From Rariglobus sp967755175 (GTDB lineage Bacteria > Verrucomicrobiota > Verrucomicrobiia > Opitutales > Opitutaceae): a DNA stretch of 46,501 nt. Numbering within the stretch: position 1 is the stretch's first letter; each line of letters begins with the position of its first letter. Below, piece after piece: positions 23,014 to 33,200 of this stretch. The stretch lies in assembly GCA_967755175.1 (NCBI GenBank), contig CBRAFO010000020.1, positions 1 through 46,501 on the forward strand, in the 5' to 3' direction. The notes below the pieces were generated by a model that was not told the origin of the DNA, did no database searches, and was given only the letters and a program-made list of their open reading frames with translations. The position numbers and the translations under genes were made by a program.

Positions 23014-24276
23014 TCAGGCGACCGCCTTGAATGCCACGCATACGTTGGCGCCGCCGAAACCACTGCTGTTGTTAAGCACGATCCGGGGCTGCACGGCTTC
23101 GGTGGTGCGAGGGATGTTTAGCCCCGCGCAGGCAGGATCGAGCTCGGTGATGTGCGCTGAACCAGGGATGAACCCTTTCTTGAGCGCGAGGGCGCAGAAC
23201 CCCGCCTCCATCGCGCCAGCGAGCGAGAGCCCGTGGCCGGTCAGCGCTTTCGTGCTGCTCACCGCGACCCGCGAAGCGTGTTCACCGAGCACGGCGAGGA
23301 GCGCCTTGCACTCGGAGGCGTCGCCGATGGGCGTCGATGTGGCGTGGGCGTTGATGTAATCGATATCCGCCGCACCGATACCGATCGCCTTGAACGCGCG
23401 CCGCATGGCCGCTGCCAAGCCCGCGCCGTCAGGGTGGGACATGGCAACGTTGTGGCCGTCGGATGCCTGACCCCAGCCCAGCACCTCGGCGTAGGGCGTG
23501 ACGCCGCGTCGTGCGACTTCGGCTTCGCTTTCGAGCACAAGCACCGTGCCGCCACCCGTGCCGACGAAGCCGTCGTGCTTCTTGTCGAACGGACGTGACG
23601 CGGTGTTCGGATCGGGATTGAGCGAGAGCGCACGCATGGACGCAAAGGGCAGGATCGTCTCCACGTTTCCGTCCTCGGCACCGATCACGAACATGCGCTT
23701 CTGCCGCCCGAGCGCGATTTCATCGAAGGCAAAACCCATCGCGTGCGCCGAGGCCGCGCAGGCGGAGGAGAATCCCGTCGAAACGCCTTTGATTTTGAAA
23801 TGCGCAACGAGATTAAACTGCACCGTGCCCGAGATGCTGGCCACGACACCGAGCGGCGGACAGCGCATGATACCGTGCTGATGCATGCGGTTAACCATCC
23901 GCGCCAAAATACGGGGAGACCCGGCCGAGGCGGCGTAGAGTCCGGTGTCTTCGTTGGACACGTCTTCGGGAGCCAGCTTGGCGTCGGCAATGGCCTGCTC
24001 CATGGCGCAGGTCGCATACAGCGAATTGGGGCCAAGGCTACGCAGCTGGTCGCGTTTGACCGCATAGATCGCGGGAATCACCCAATCCTCGGGATCTTCC
24101 GCGTCGGTCTGAAAATCCCGCACCGGCGCGATCACCTTCGCAGGAATGTTCGCGCCTTCGAACGCCGGGTAGCGCACCATGCCATGACGCAATTCGCGCA
24201 GGCTTTGCTCAACGGCAGCCGCCGTATTGCCGATGCTCGTGATGAAGCCTAAGCCGGTGATGAAGACGCGCGACAT
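23014..24276 (-). CDS. Beta-ketoacyl-ACP synthase, KAS II (FabF) type
   Basis: A 420-residue condensing enzyme with an intact Cys-His-His triad: C173 in STGFSSACAASAHAM, H311 in YINAHATSTPIGD and H348 in STKALTGHGLSLAG. It has the FabF fold markers SISGTVQFNLVAHFKIKG and SGFGGANVCVAFK at the C-terminus. It should elongate an acyl chain carried on ACP with malonyl-ACP. Only 85 bases separate it from the ACP-HotDog fusion gene transcribed just before it, so the two very likely work together as a small dedicated acyl-elongation unit rather than the housekeeping FAS. It is also near the alpha-oxoamine synthase at 19435. Confidence 0.92.
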   Translation of the reverse strand: MSRVFITGLGFITSIGNTAAAVEQSLRELRHGMVRYPAFEGANIPAKVIAPVRDFQTDAEDPEDWVIPAIYAVKRDQLRSLGPNSLYATCAMEQAIADAKLAPEDVSNEDTGLYAASAGSPRILARMVNRMHQHGIMRCPPLGVVASISGTVQFNLVAHFKIKGVSTGFSSACAASAHAMGFAFDEIALGRQKRMFVIGAEDGNVETILPFASMRALSLNPDPNTASRPFDKKHDGFVGTGGGTVLVLESEAEVARRGVTPYAEVLGWGQASDGHNVAMSHPDGAGLAAAMRRAFKAIGIGAADIDYINAHATSTPIGDASECKALLAVLGEHASRVAVSSTKALTGHGLSLAGAMEAGFCALALKKGFIPGSAHITELDPACAGLNIPRTTEAVQPRIVLNNSSGFGGANVCVAFKAVA

Positions 24277-24361
24277 GAATGAAGAGGCAGGCTACCAAGG
24301 AGTAGCCACGAAGAGCGAGTCAAGCAGCCGCGGATGACGTCCCCTCATGGCGACAGGTGAG

Positions 24362-25297
24362 TTACGCGCTCACAACCGGAGCCGGAGCAGCGAGGTCCGT
24401 CGGCACTGGTGCGTCCACCAAGCCAAACGTGAGGGTAATTTCCTCTGCGGCCACGGCCTTTTCCTGACCTACGCGAATGTTGCCCGTGTAGGTAGCCAGC
24501 GGGGCTTTTATCCGCTTCGGTTTGACGGTGAGCGTGAGCACGTCACCCGGTTTGCAAACCCGCGAACAGCGCACGCCGTCGGTCGATGCGAAGAAGATCG
24601 TGGACGCGCCTACGGTTTTGCCGGCCTCCACCGGAAGGCCGGTGAGCAGGTGCAACACGCCGAGTTGCCCCAGCGCCTCCAGCATGATCGAGGCGGGCAT
24701 CACGGGATTATCCTTAAAGTGTCCGGTGAGGAAAAACTCCTGTCCGGTGATACGGTAGCTCGCCGTGGCTTGCGCCGGACCGACACGGGCGTCGTCGAGA
24801 AACAAAAAAGGTGCCTGAATCGGCATGATCGCACGCACCTCGTCGCCCATAAGGTGACGGGCGGGCGCGGGCGGCTGAACCCCGCGCGCACGGCAATCGA
24901 CGAAGGTCTTAATGTCACCGATGGTCGCCAGACCGCGGAGCTCTTCGTTTTCGATGCGGGTCTTAGTTACTTCTTCCACGAGCATAACGACTTCCATCAT
25001 CGTAAGGGAGTCGAGTCCCAGATCCTCGACGACACGCAGGTCGTCGCTATCCGCAGCCGCCAGACGAGGCCGGAGCTCCGGCTCTACGAAACGATCCAAA
25101 ATACCGAGAATGATCGCCGGTATCTGCGAGGAATCCCCAGTCCGGCGAAGGGCGATGGCAGCGTTAATAGTCTTCTCTGAGCATCTCCGGAGGCTCTCCC
25201 GCAACGCAGACTCAACATCGTCGATGATGAGATTGCTCGGTGTTTCTCCTGAAATGACGGGAGCGCTGGCGGCGGTGGAAGAGTCGATTTCGAGCAT
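24362..25297 (-). CDS. Fused acyl carrier protein and FabZ/FabA-like HotDog dehydratase
   Basis: A 311-residue fusion. The ATG at 25297 is chosen because upstream codons read into the divergent GT4 gene. Residues ~60-135 are an ACP with the phosphopantetheine serine S97 in VVEDLGLDSLTMMEVV. Residues ~150-300 are a HotDog domain with IMPIQAPFLFLDDARVG, then FFLTGHFKDNPVMPASIMLE: H193 and E207 keep the exact 14-residue spacing of the catalytic His and Glu in E. coli FabZ, so it may well be active. About 55 residues precede the ACP with no clear fold. The fusion tethers growing chains to their dehydratase; with the KAS gene downstream it forms a mini fatty-acid-modifying system. Confidence 0.85.
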   Translation of the reverse strand: MLEIDSSTAASAPVISGETPSNLIIDDVESALRESLRRCSEKTINAAIALRRTGDSSQIPAIILGILDRFVEPELRPRLAAADSDDLRVVEDLGLDSLTMMEVVMLVEEVTKTRIENEELRGLATIGDIKTFVDCRARGVQPPAPARHLMGDEVRAIMPIQAPFLFLDDARVGPAQATASYRITGQEFFLTGHFKDNPVMPASIMLEALGQLGVLHLLTGLPVEAGKTVGASTIFFASTDGVRCSRVCKPGDVLTLTVKPKRIKAPLATYTGNIRVGQEKAVAAEEITLTFGLVDAPVPTDLAAPAPVVSA

Positions 25298-25439
25298 AAT
25301 TCGCGATTGGCCAGTCGAGTTTTGATAGCGATTAGCCACCGCCATGCCACCGGGCCTACAATGGTGGGGCAAGCCTGCATTGTGCGGGGGAACTGTGCTT
25401 GCCTCGATAGGGGATTTCACCAACCACAGTGCGATTCTT

Positions 25440-26624
25440 ATGCATGTCGTTGCTCTGCGCCCCGTGTTTATCCTAACACACGAGTTTTTCCCCAAGCGCG
25501 GTGGCATCGCCACTTTCACGGAGGAGATCGCGCGGGCGGCCGCCCATCTCGGCCACGAGGTCGAAGTTTGGGCGCAACACGCCACGCCTGCGGACGAAAA
25601 ACCGTGGCCGTTCACCGTGCGACGCATGCCCATGACTGGAACTCACAACGTGTTATGCCGCCTAAAGCTCATCTCGTGGATGATCCGCGAGCGTAAGCGC
25701 CTGCGTCATGCGATCGTCTACCTTCCGGAGCCCGGGCCCATGCTGGGGCTCATGACGCTCCTACCGATCCGTTCCTTCCTGCCGAAGCGACTAGTGCTCA
25801 CCTTTCACGGCTCGGAAGTCCTTCGTTTCCATGCCGATCCCATCACGCGCCGGCTGGCTGCCCGGCTTATTCGCCACGCGTTTCGCATCACCACGCTGAC
25901 GCAGCACGTCCAAGATCAGCTTTGCCGCCGCTTTCCCGATGCCGCCGTCAAAGCCATCCTGACCCCCGGTGCGTTGCGAACGGGGTTTGCGGTCGGGCGA
26001 CAGGATAACCCCGAGGTCCGGCCACAAGGGCCGACCCTACACCCGAAGCCCTTGGTGATTCTCACCGTCGGGCGCTTGCATCCGCGGAAAGGCCAGTTGC
26101 TCACCTTGGAGGCGTTGCAAGCGTTGCCCCCTGAACTCGCCGCCCGCTGCGAATACTGGATCGCGGGCAGCACCAGCACGCCGCGTTACGAACAGCGGTT
26201 GCGCAAAGCCGCCGCCCGGGGCGCGCTCACCGTGCGTTTCCTCGGCGACTTGCCCGACGAGCAACTCGACCGCGTTTACGCCCAGGCGGATATTTTTGCG
26301 CTCACCAGCATCGACCACGGCCATAGCGTCGAGGGCTTCGGCCTCGTTTACCTCGAAGCCTCGGCGCACGGCTTGCCAGTCGTGGCCCATCGGGTGGGTG
26401 GCGTCGCCGAGGCCGTGGTGGACGGAGAAACCGGTCTGTTGATCGCCCCCGATCAGCCCGCCGCTCTCACGCAGGCGTTTGATAAGTTGATCACCGATGA
26501 GTCGCTCCGCCGCAGGATGGGCGAAGCCGGCCGGTCATGGGCCCGACGCAACACGTGGGAACACGCAGCCGCCCTCGTTTTCAACTCCGACTGCGAAGCG
26601 CCCTGTGCGCTCGCGGCGATATGA
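25440..26624 (+). CDS. GT4 glycosyltransferase
   Basis: A 394-residue GT-B enzyme (ATG at 25440, upstream codons overlap the divergent promoter region). FILTHEFFPKRGGIATFTEE at the N-terminus is the glycine-rich acceptor-domain start, LTFHGSEVLRFH follows, ILTVGRLHPRKGQ opens the donor domain and SVEGFGLVYLEASAHGLPVV contains the E-x7-E donor-binding motif. The family includes mannosyl-, glucosyl- and rhamnosyltransferases of surface glycans. It shares an ATGA overlap with the next GT4 gene. The 142-base gap from 25298 to 25439 must hold promoters for both directions; no confident promoter was read. Confidence 0.9.
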   Translation: MHVVALRPVFILTHEFFPKRGGIATFTEEIARAAAHLGHEVEVWAQHATPADEKPWPFTVRRMPMTGTHNVLCRLKLISWMIRERKRLRHAIVYLPEPGPMLGLMTLLPIRSFLPKRLVLTFHGSEVLRFHADPITRRLAARLIRHAFRITTLTQHVQDQLCRRFPDAAVKAILTPGALRTGFAVGRQDNPEVRPQGPTLHPKPLVILTVGRLHPRKGQLLTLEALQALPPELAARCEYWIAGSTSTPRYEQRLRKAAARGALTVRFLGDLPDEQLDRVYAQADIFALTSIDHGHSVEGFGLVYLEASAHGLPVVAHRVGGVAEAVVDGETGLLIAPDQPAALTQAFDKLITDESLRRRMGEAGRSWARRNTWEHAAALVFNSDCEAPCALAAI

Positions 26625-27715
26625 ACATCTGGATCATCCAAGACATCTTGCGCAGCGGCGGCACCGAGCGGCAGACGATCCTCTTGGCCGAGGCCTTTGC
26701 CGCCGCCGGGCACCGATCCACGGTGGTCACTTTCCGGCCCGGCGGCACACTCGCCCGCCCGCTTTCGTCCGTGCGGCACGAGAGTCTCCAGTCCTTCGAT
26801 ACGACGCTCAACTGGTTCGCCCCCGGCCTGATCCGCGCCGCTCGCACCGCCGCGCCCGATGTCATCCTGTGCATGGGCCGTATGGCCAACTGTCACGCGG
26901 GTCGCTTGCAACGCGCCCTCCCCCGCACCGCCGTGGTGGGCACGATGCGCACCGGAAAGACGCTCCCGTGGCTTTTTCGCCGCTCGCTCCACCGCACTGC
27001 TCACACAGTGGCGAACAGCAGCGAATCGGCGCAGAGCCTCACTCGCGACTACGCCCTGCCGCCGTCACGGGTGTCGATTATTCACAATGCATTGGTCTTC
27101 CCGTCTGCCCCCGCAGGCAACCTCCGTGAACCCGAGTTGCGCACCCGCCATGGCGCCGGCCCCGAGACCCGCGTGCTCCTCTGCGTGGGCATGTTCCGCC
27201 GGGAGAAAAACCAGCGCGCTCTGATCAAAATCGCGGCGGAGCTCGACCGCGATGCCGACTGGCAACTCTGGCTGGCCGGTGATGGCCCGGAGCGGTCCGC
27301 GTGCGAAACGCTCGCCGGAAAACTCGGCATCGGCCACCGCGTGAAGTTCCTCGGATTTACCGCGGACCCGACGCCGCTCTACCGCGCCGCCGACATCGCC
27401 GTGCTGACATCGAAAGCGGAGTCGTTGTCCAACTTCCTTATCGAAGCCCAAGCCCATGGTCTGCCCGCCGTGGCCTACGCCGCAGGCGGAGTGGCCGAAT
27501 GCCTGCGCGATGGCATCAGCGGCCACGTGATCCCGACGGGCGACTCCGACGCCTTTCGCATCGCGCTGGAAGGTTACCTAAGCGACTCCACCTTACTCAC
27601 CCAAGCCGGCCAAGAGGCGCAACGGTTCGCCCGCGAAGCCTTCGACCCGGAGCGCCAAACCCGCACCTACCTCGATCTGTTCGCGAGGCTGATCCGCCCT
27701 TCGTCAACGCCCTGA
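26621..27715 (+). CDS. GT4 glycosyltransferase
   Basis: A 364-residue GT-B enzyme whose ATG overlaps the stop of the previous GT4. WIIQDILRSGGTERQTILLA gives the N-terminal glycine loop, NSSESAQSLTRDYAL and VSIIHNALVF the linker, LLCVGMFRREKNQRALIKIA the start of the donor domain, LAGDGPERSACE and ESLSNFLIEAQAHGLPAVAY the nucleotide-sugar site. Divergent in sequence from its neighbour, so probably a different donor or acceptor. Typical of lipopolysaccharide or capsule loci. Confidence 0.9.
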   Translation: MNIWIIQDILRSGGTERQTILLAEAFAAAGHRSTVVTFRPGGTLARPLSSVRHESLQSFDTTLNWFAPGLIRAARTAAPDVILCMGRMANCHAGRLQRALPRTAVVGTMRTGKTLPWLFRRSLHRTAHTVANSSESAQSLTRDYALPPSRVSIIHNALVFPSAPAGNLREPELRTRHGAGPETRVLLCVGMFRREKNQRALIKIAAELDRDADWQLWLAGDGPERSACETLAGKLGIGHRVKFLGFTADPTPLYRAADIAVLTSKAESLSNFLIEAQAHGLPAVAYAAGGVAECLRDGISGHVIPTGDSDAFRIALEGYLSDSTLLTQAGQEAQRFAREAFDPERQTRTYLDLFARLIRPSSTP

Positions 27716-27739
27716 GCCACGCGCCGCGCTCCTTTGCTT

Positions 27740-28981
27740 ATGACCCTTCCCTCGCGTTCCGCCCTCCGTGAAATCCTCCAACCCGTCGTCGTGGTCGGTG
27801 CGCTCGGCTACTTCGTGGACATCTACGATCTCACGCTCGTCGCCATCCTGCGCGTGCCCAGCTTGCGCGACCTCGGCGTGCCGGCGGCGGACTTGGTGAC
27901 CAGCGGCGTGAGCCTGCTCAACTGGCAGATGATCGGGATGCTTCTCGGCGGCATTTTCTTCGGCGTGATCGGTGACCGCGTGGGCCGCCTCACGGTGCTC
28001 TTCGGGTCCATCCTGCTCTATTCGCTGGCCAATATCGCCAATGGCTTCGTCAGCTCGTTCGAAGCCTACCTCGTGTTGCGCTTCATCGCAGGCTTCGGCC
28101 TGGCGGGCGAACTGGGCGGCAGCATCACCCTGGTCTCCGAAGTGTTGTCCAAGGAACGCCGCGCGTATGGCACCGCGCTCGTCGCGACCATCGGCGTGCT
28201 GGGCGCGGTCGTAGGCGGACTCGTCGCCACTCAGGTGGGCTGGCGCAGCTGCTATTTCATCGGCGGTGGCTTGGGACTGGCGCTGCTGTTGCTGCGCGTC
28301 AGCGTGGCCGAGTCGGGCATGTTCAAACAACTCAAGGCCGCCGCGCCCCATGTAAAACGCGGCGACTTCCTCTCGTTGTTCACCCGTTGGTCACGGTTTT
28401 CCAAATACGCGCGTTGCATCCTCATCGGCCTGCCGAGCTGGTTCGTGGTCGGCGTGTTGGTGACGTTCTCGCCCGAGTTCGCGAAAGTGCTGAACATCTC
28501 CGGCGAAGTAAAAGCACCCGTCGCGGTCTCGATCCTTTATCTCGGGCTCACGTTTGGAGACCTCGCCAGCGGACTACTGTCCCAGTGGCTCGGCTCACGA
28601 CGCAAAGTCGTGCTCGGTTTCATCCTGCTCACGGCGGCGTGGATCGCGGCTTATTTCCTCTCGGCAGATACAGGATCGCGTTGGTTCTACACCGTCGTGT
28701 TCGGCCTTGGCGTCGGCATCGGTTACTGGGCGGTTTTCGTGACCATCGGCGCGGAGCAATTCGGCACCAACCTGCGCTCCACGGTCGCGACCACGGTGCC
28801 CAACTTTGTGCGCGGCGCAGTCGTGCCAATCACGCTCGCCTTCACGAAGTGCAAGGGCGAGTTCGGCCTGCTGCCCGGCGCGATGATCGTCGGCGGCGTC
28901 TGCATCGCGCTCGCACTCTGGGCGCTTTACGGACTCGAAGAGACCCACGGCAAAGAGCTCGATTACCTCGAACCGGTTTAA
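27740..28981 (+). CDS. Major facilitator superfamily transporter
   Basis: A 413-residue polytopic membrane protein with about 12 hydrophobic segments. The MFS loop 2-3 signature is visible as GVIGDRVGRLTVLFGSILLY, and RFIAGFGLAGELGGSITLVS is the fourth-helix signature of the sugar/metabolite-proton symporter branch (SP/MHS). GWRSCYFIGGGLGLALLLLR follows in helix 6. Start at ATG 27740; a TTG two codons earlier is possible. It sits 24 bases after the GT4 gene and 12 before a GNAT gene, so it may be cotranscribed, but a link to glycan synthesis is not obvious. Substrate unknown. Confidence 0.85.
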   Translation: MTLPSRSALREILQPVVVVGALGYFVDIYDLTLVAILRVPSLRDLGVPAADLVTSGVSLLNWQMIGMLLGGIFFGVIGDRVGRLTVLFGSILLYSLANIANGFVSSFEAYLVLRFIAGFGLAGELGGSITLVSEVLSKERRAYGTALVATIGVLGAVVGGLVATQVGWRSCYFIGGGLGLALLLLRVSVAESGMFKQLKAAAPHVKRGDFLSLFTRWSRFSKYARCILIGLPSWFVVGVLVTFSPEFAKVLNISGEVKAPVAVSILYLGLTFGDLASGLLSQWLGSRRKVVLGFILLTAAWIAAYFLSADTGSRWFYTVVFGLGVGIGYWAVFVTIGAEQFGTNLRSTVATTVPNFVRGAVVPITLAFTKCKGEFGLLPGAMIVGGVCIALALWALYGLEETHGKELDYLEPV

Positions 28982-28993
28982 AAACCAACCGCG

Positions 28994-29467
28994 ATGAAAA
29001 CCCCGGCCATCCTGCGCGAGTATCAGCCCGAAGACCTGCCGGCGGTCATCGACGTGTATCGCGACGCGGTGCGGCGAATCGGCCCCGCGTTCTACACGCC
29101 GGAGCAGGTGGAAGCGTGGGCGGCGTTTGCCGAAAACGGCGACGAGCTCCGCGCGATGTTGTCGCAAGGTTATCGGCTGGTCGTCGAAAGCGACGCGGGC
29201 GTCGAGGCCTTCGCCGTGCTTGATCCGGCGGACTACGTTTCGCTGCTCTACTGCCGCGCCCGCGCCTCGCGGCAGGGCCTCGCGAGCCGCTTGCTCGCCG
29301 CACTGGAAGCGGAGGCCCGGCGTCGCGGTATCGCCCGCTTGCATACCGCCGCGAGCCTGATCAGCCATCCGTTTTTCCAACGCCACGGCTACGCGGTGGA
29401 CACACTTGAACGCGTGGAGCGCAACGGCGTGGACTTCGACCGCTACCGCATGAGCAAGCGGCTCTAA
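28994..29467 (+). CDS. GNAT-family N-acetyltransferase
   Basis: A 157-residue single-domain protein: ILREYQPEDLPAVIDVYRDA (beta1-alpha1), SLLYCRARASRQGLASRLLA (beta4 and the acetyl-CoA pyrophosphate loop R-x-x-G-x-A), HTAASLISHPFFQRHGYAV (beta5 and the C-terminal fold). The acceptor amine is unknown. It follows the MFS gene closely, and converges with the DUF1573 gene 31 bases away. Confidence 0.88.
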   Translation: MKTPAILREYQPEDLPAVIDVYRDAVRRIGPAFYTPEQVEAWAAFAENGDELRAMLSQGYRLVVESDAGVEAFAVLDPADYVSLLYCRARASRQGLASRLLAALEAEARRRGIARLHTAASLISHPFFQRHGYAVDTLERVERNGVDFDRYRMSKRL

Positions 29468-29498
29468 TTCTCAGCGACCGCCGCCCCCGCCCTGGCGT

Positions 29499-30164
29499 TT
29501 ACCGCATCACGGCGAAAGCCGAATAGGTCATCGTGCGTTCGCCCACGGCGAAGCGGATTTCCACCTTGGTCGTAAACGCTTCGTCGGCCGATTTGGGCGT
29601 GAGCGTCAGCAGCCAGACATCCGGTTGCGGACCGGCTTTCACCTCCGCGGTCACCCTGTCGTCGGCCGGCTTGATTTCCAAGATGCGCACTGGCGACTGG
29701 CTCAGTCGTTTGATCTCCAAGGTGCGCGGGCTCATCCCGTCAGCCTTCGTCCAATGCACCAAGCGAGGCGTGAGCGAAATCGCGGGCTGAATGTTGATAT
29801 GTAGCTGAAGCAACACCGGCTCTGCCCCCACCTCATCGGTGGTGATGGTCAGCCGAATGGCTTGCGGCCCCACCCGCTCTCCCGGCGCATAGTTCACCTT
29901 GATGACACCGGTTCCTCCGGACGGAATCACCCGCGAGTCCACGGTCGGCGAGGTGCAGCCGCAGCTGGACGCCAGTCCCGTGAGGTTAACGGTTTCTTTG
30001 CCTTCGTTTTTGAAGGGAAACTCAAAGACCCGATCACCCGCACCCGCCTCCAAGGTGAACTCGGCTGAGCGCTTTTCCCAAGTGAGCGCGCGGGCGGAGA
30101 TAGTCAGTTCAACGAGCAGTCCACCAAGGACAACGAGGCACCCGAGACGACGCATTAAACGCAT
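29499..30164 (-). CDS. Secreted DUF1573 (Ig-like) protein
   Basis: A 221-residue exported protein with a hydrophobic signal peptide (residues ~5-27). The first half matches DUF1573: FPFKNEGKETVNLTGLASSC then GCTSPTVDSRVIPSGGTGVI, with the characteristic CGC pair, an ASH/Ig-like beta sandwich. The second half (about 118-221) is a further beta domain without a clear match. DUF1573 proteins are abundant in Bacteroidota, Verrucomicrobiota and Planctomycetota, with no settled function; an envelope location is likely. An ATG nine bases downstream is an equal start choice. It is divergent from the protease gene at 30277. Confidence 0.85.
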   Translation of the reverse strand: MRLMRRLGCLVVLGGLLVELTISARALTWEKRSAEFTLEAGAGDRVFEFPFKNEGKETVNLTGLASSCGCTSPTVDSRVIPSGGTGVIKVNYAPGERVGPQAIRLTITTDEVGAEPVLLQLHINIQPAISLTPRLVHWTKADGMSPRTLEIKRLSQSPVRILEIKPADDRVTAEVKAGPQPDVWLLTLTPKSADEAFTTKVEIRFAVGERTMTYSAFAVMR

Positions 30165-30276
30165 TCGCCATGTGAATTTGCTCTCACAGGAGGTTGCAAC
30201 GCGAATTCAGAAAGCGTCGCCATCTCGGTAACGACGGCTCGCCCGCGGCGCAAACTCGTGTATCTCCCATGCTATT

Positions 30277-33200
30277 GTGCGCGCCCGCCCGTCTTTCCTG
30301 AAAACCCTGGTCGTGATCCTCGCCTTGGCCGCACTGTGGCTGGGCGCTCCGCAGATCGGCCGACTGCTCACCGCGACGCATTCGACGAAACCCGCGCCTA
30401 TCATCGGCCTCGCCGTGGCGACCTCCCCAGCGCAACCCAACGCTCAACGCCAGCCACGGCCTCGACTCGATCCGGCCACCTTGCCGGCGAACACCGTCTG
30501 GACGTTTAAAGACGGGGCCGCGACACACACCTATGCGATCGCGATGAACGAGCTGTATGTGCCCGCCGGCCCGACGACGAAGCGGTTGCACACGCTGCCG
30601 CCCGCGCCGGATCTGGACACGTTGCTCGCCGCCGCCGCTACACTGGGCGCGCAAACCGGCGTGCAGCCACAACTCGTTCTTTACCCAATCGACGGCCGCA
30701 CGCATGACGAAGCCACCCGGCGTATCGTCACGCCGAAGGTTCATATCGAGACGGATAACTTGGCCGCCGTGCGTGCGGCCGCCACCACGCTCGGTCTCGC
30801 CGACTGGCGCACGCCCGACTACGCTCCGGGCCACGCCATCGCTCGAGTCGAAGGCGATCCCTCCCAACCGCTCCGCGCTGCCGCAAAACTGGCCAGCCTC
30901 TCGCATGTCACCTCGGCCACCCCGCTGCTCGCGGCCCAACACGCCAAACGCGCAGTCACCCTTCCGAACGACCCGTTGTTCGCGCAGCAATGGCACTTGC
31001 TCAACAGCGGCCAGCAAAGCGGCACCGCCGGCATCGATATCAACGTCACCCCGGTCTGGCCCACGCTGAAGGGCAACGGCGTTGGCATCGGCATCGTGGA
31101 CGACAGCCTGCAGCTCACCCATCCCGACCTCGCGCCGAACGTGGCGGCGTCCGGTCACTACGATTGGAACGGCGGCGACACCAATCCCGCTCCGGATGCC
31201 GCTGACGACAATCACGGCACGTCGGTCGCGGGTCTGGCCGCCGCTCGTGGCAACAATGGCATCGGCGTATCCGGTGCGGCTCCCGAAGCCACCCTCTACG
31301 GCCTGCGGCTCATCGCTGCGCCCGAAACCGACGAGGACGATGCTGAAGCGATGACATGGAAAAACGATGTCATCCAAATCAAGAGCAGCAGTTGGGGACC
31401 CGCCACCTACGCATGGGAACTTGGTTACGCCGGCACCCTCTGGGAAGACGCGGTCGCCACCGGCACGACCACCGGGAGAAACGGACTGGGCACGATCTAC
31501 CTTTTTGCATCGGGCAACGGTCAGGCGGATGACGAACAAGGCTCCAAAAACGCGTTCGCGGGAAACCAACACGTGATTCCGGTAGGCGCCATCACCAACA
31601 CAGGCGACGTCGCCTACTACAGCGAAGGCGGCGCACACCTCGTGGTCTGCGCCCCCGGCGAGTCCCTCCCGGGCATCGTCACCACCGATCGCACCGGCGC
31701 GAATGGTTACAATTCCGGTTCGTCCGCCGAAGAGTTGAGCGATCCCGCCTACACCAAGACCTTCGGCGGCACCTCGGCGGCGACACCCCTCGCCGCCGGC
31801 GTGATCGCCCTCATGCTTGAAGCCAACCCCAACCTCGGCTGGCGCGACGTGAAGGAAATCCTCCTGCGCTCGTCAACGCAGCTGGACCCCACGAGCACGG
31901 ACTGGATTACCCGTAGTGGCGGTCAGCCCTCGCTCCCCGCGATCAAACACCACCCGTTTTTTGGCGGTGGCCTCATCAATGCTCAAGCAGCCACCGCGCT
32001 CGCCACCACGTGGACCCCGCTTGGCACCGAGACGACTATCACCGCGTCCACCACGTCCGGCTATCGGAGCATTCCCGATGCTGGCGCGGCCCTGATCATC
32101 CCGCTCACGCCCGCCTCCACCAGCCCCGTTGTTCGCGTCGAACACGTCGATATCACCGTCAACATTGTCCACACCTACCGCGGCGACCTCGAAATCAAGC
32201 TCACCTCGCCCGCAGGCACCGTAAGCACCCTTGCGAGCCCCACGGTGAGCGACGACGGCAACGACTATGACCAGTGGACATTCAGCAGTGTGCGTCACTG
32301 GGGCGAAAACTCCGCAGGCACCTGGACCCTTTCCGTCCGTGACGCCTACAGCGGAATAACCGGCTACGTTGTCTCCGCCACGTTAATGGTCCACGGCGTT
32401 GAAGGACCTCCGCCCGTGATCACGCTCCAGCCACAGAGCACAGCCGCAGAGCAAGGCAGCAACGTGATCCTTTCCACCGCCAGCACCGACGAAGATCTGG
32501 CTTACCAGTGGTCACGTGATGGCTCGCCCCTCACCGGAGCGACTTCGTCCACCCTCAACCTCTCGTCTATCACTCTCGCCCAAGCCGGCAGCTACACCTG
32601 CACCCTCACCAACACAGGCGGTCGAGCGACCACCGATACCGCCAAGGTGGCAATCTACTCCGCCACTAACCAGACGCAGACGATCAACACCGGCGCCACG
32701 TTCACCACCACGGCGCTCACCGCCGGCACAATCGACTCATTCCAGTGGTTTCACGACGGAGAGCCATTGGCCAACTCGTCGCGTATCACCGGCGCCACGA
32801 CCGGCACGCTTGTGGTGAGCAACGTCACCACGGCCGACAACGGCACCTACACCCTCGAAGCCATGGTCGATGGCAACCCGCTGCCCACCGGATCCATCAG
32901 CCTCGCGGTGCGCCCGCTGCCCAATGTCACCGCCCCCGGAACCCAATCCATCCGCTTGGGCAGCTCTGCGGCGATTACGTTTATCAGTGATGGCGGCACC
33001 TACACCTACCGTTATTCCGGGTTGCCTCAGGGTATTTATTATCGATCCACCACCGGCGCGCTCAGCGGTCGCCCCGTCACCACCGGCACCTACCCCGTCG
33101 TGCTTACGGCCACAGACGCCTTCGGCCTCGTCACCAACCTCAACATCACCCTCGTGGTGGAGCCGCTTCCCGCCGCCCTCGTGGGCGTGTTCAACGGCTA

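Noticed and set aside
24362..25297. Idea that the HotDog domain of the ACP fusion had lost its catalytic histidine (PHRYPF replaced by PIQAPF)
   Set aside because: The catalytic His of FabZ is in the GHF motif, which is intact here (H193) with Glu at the right spacing (E207).
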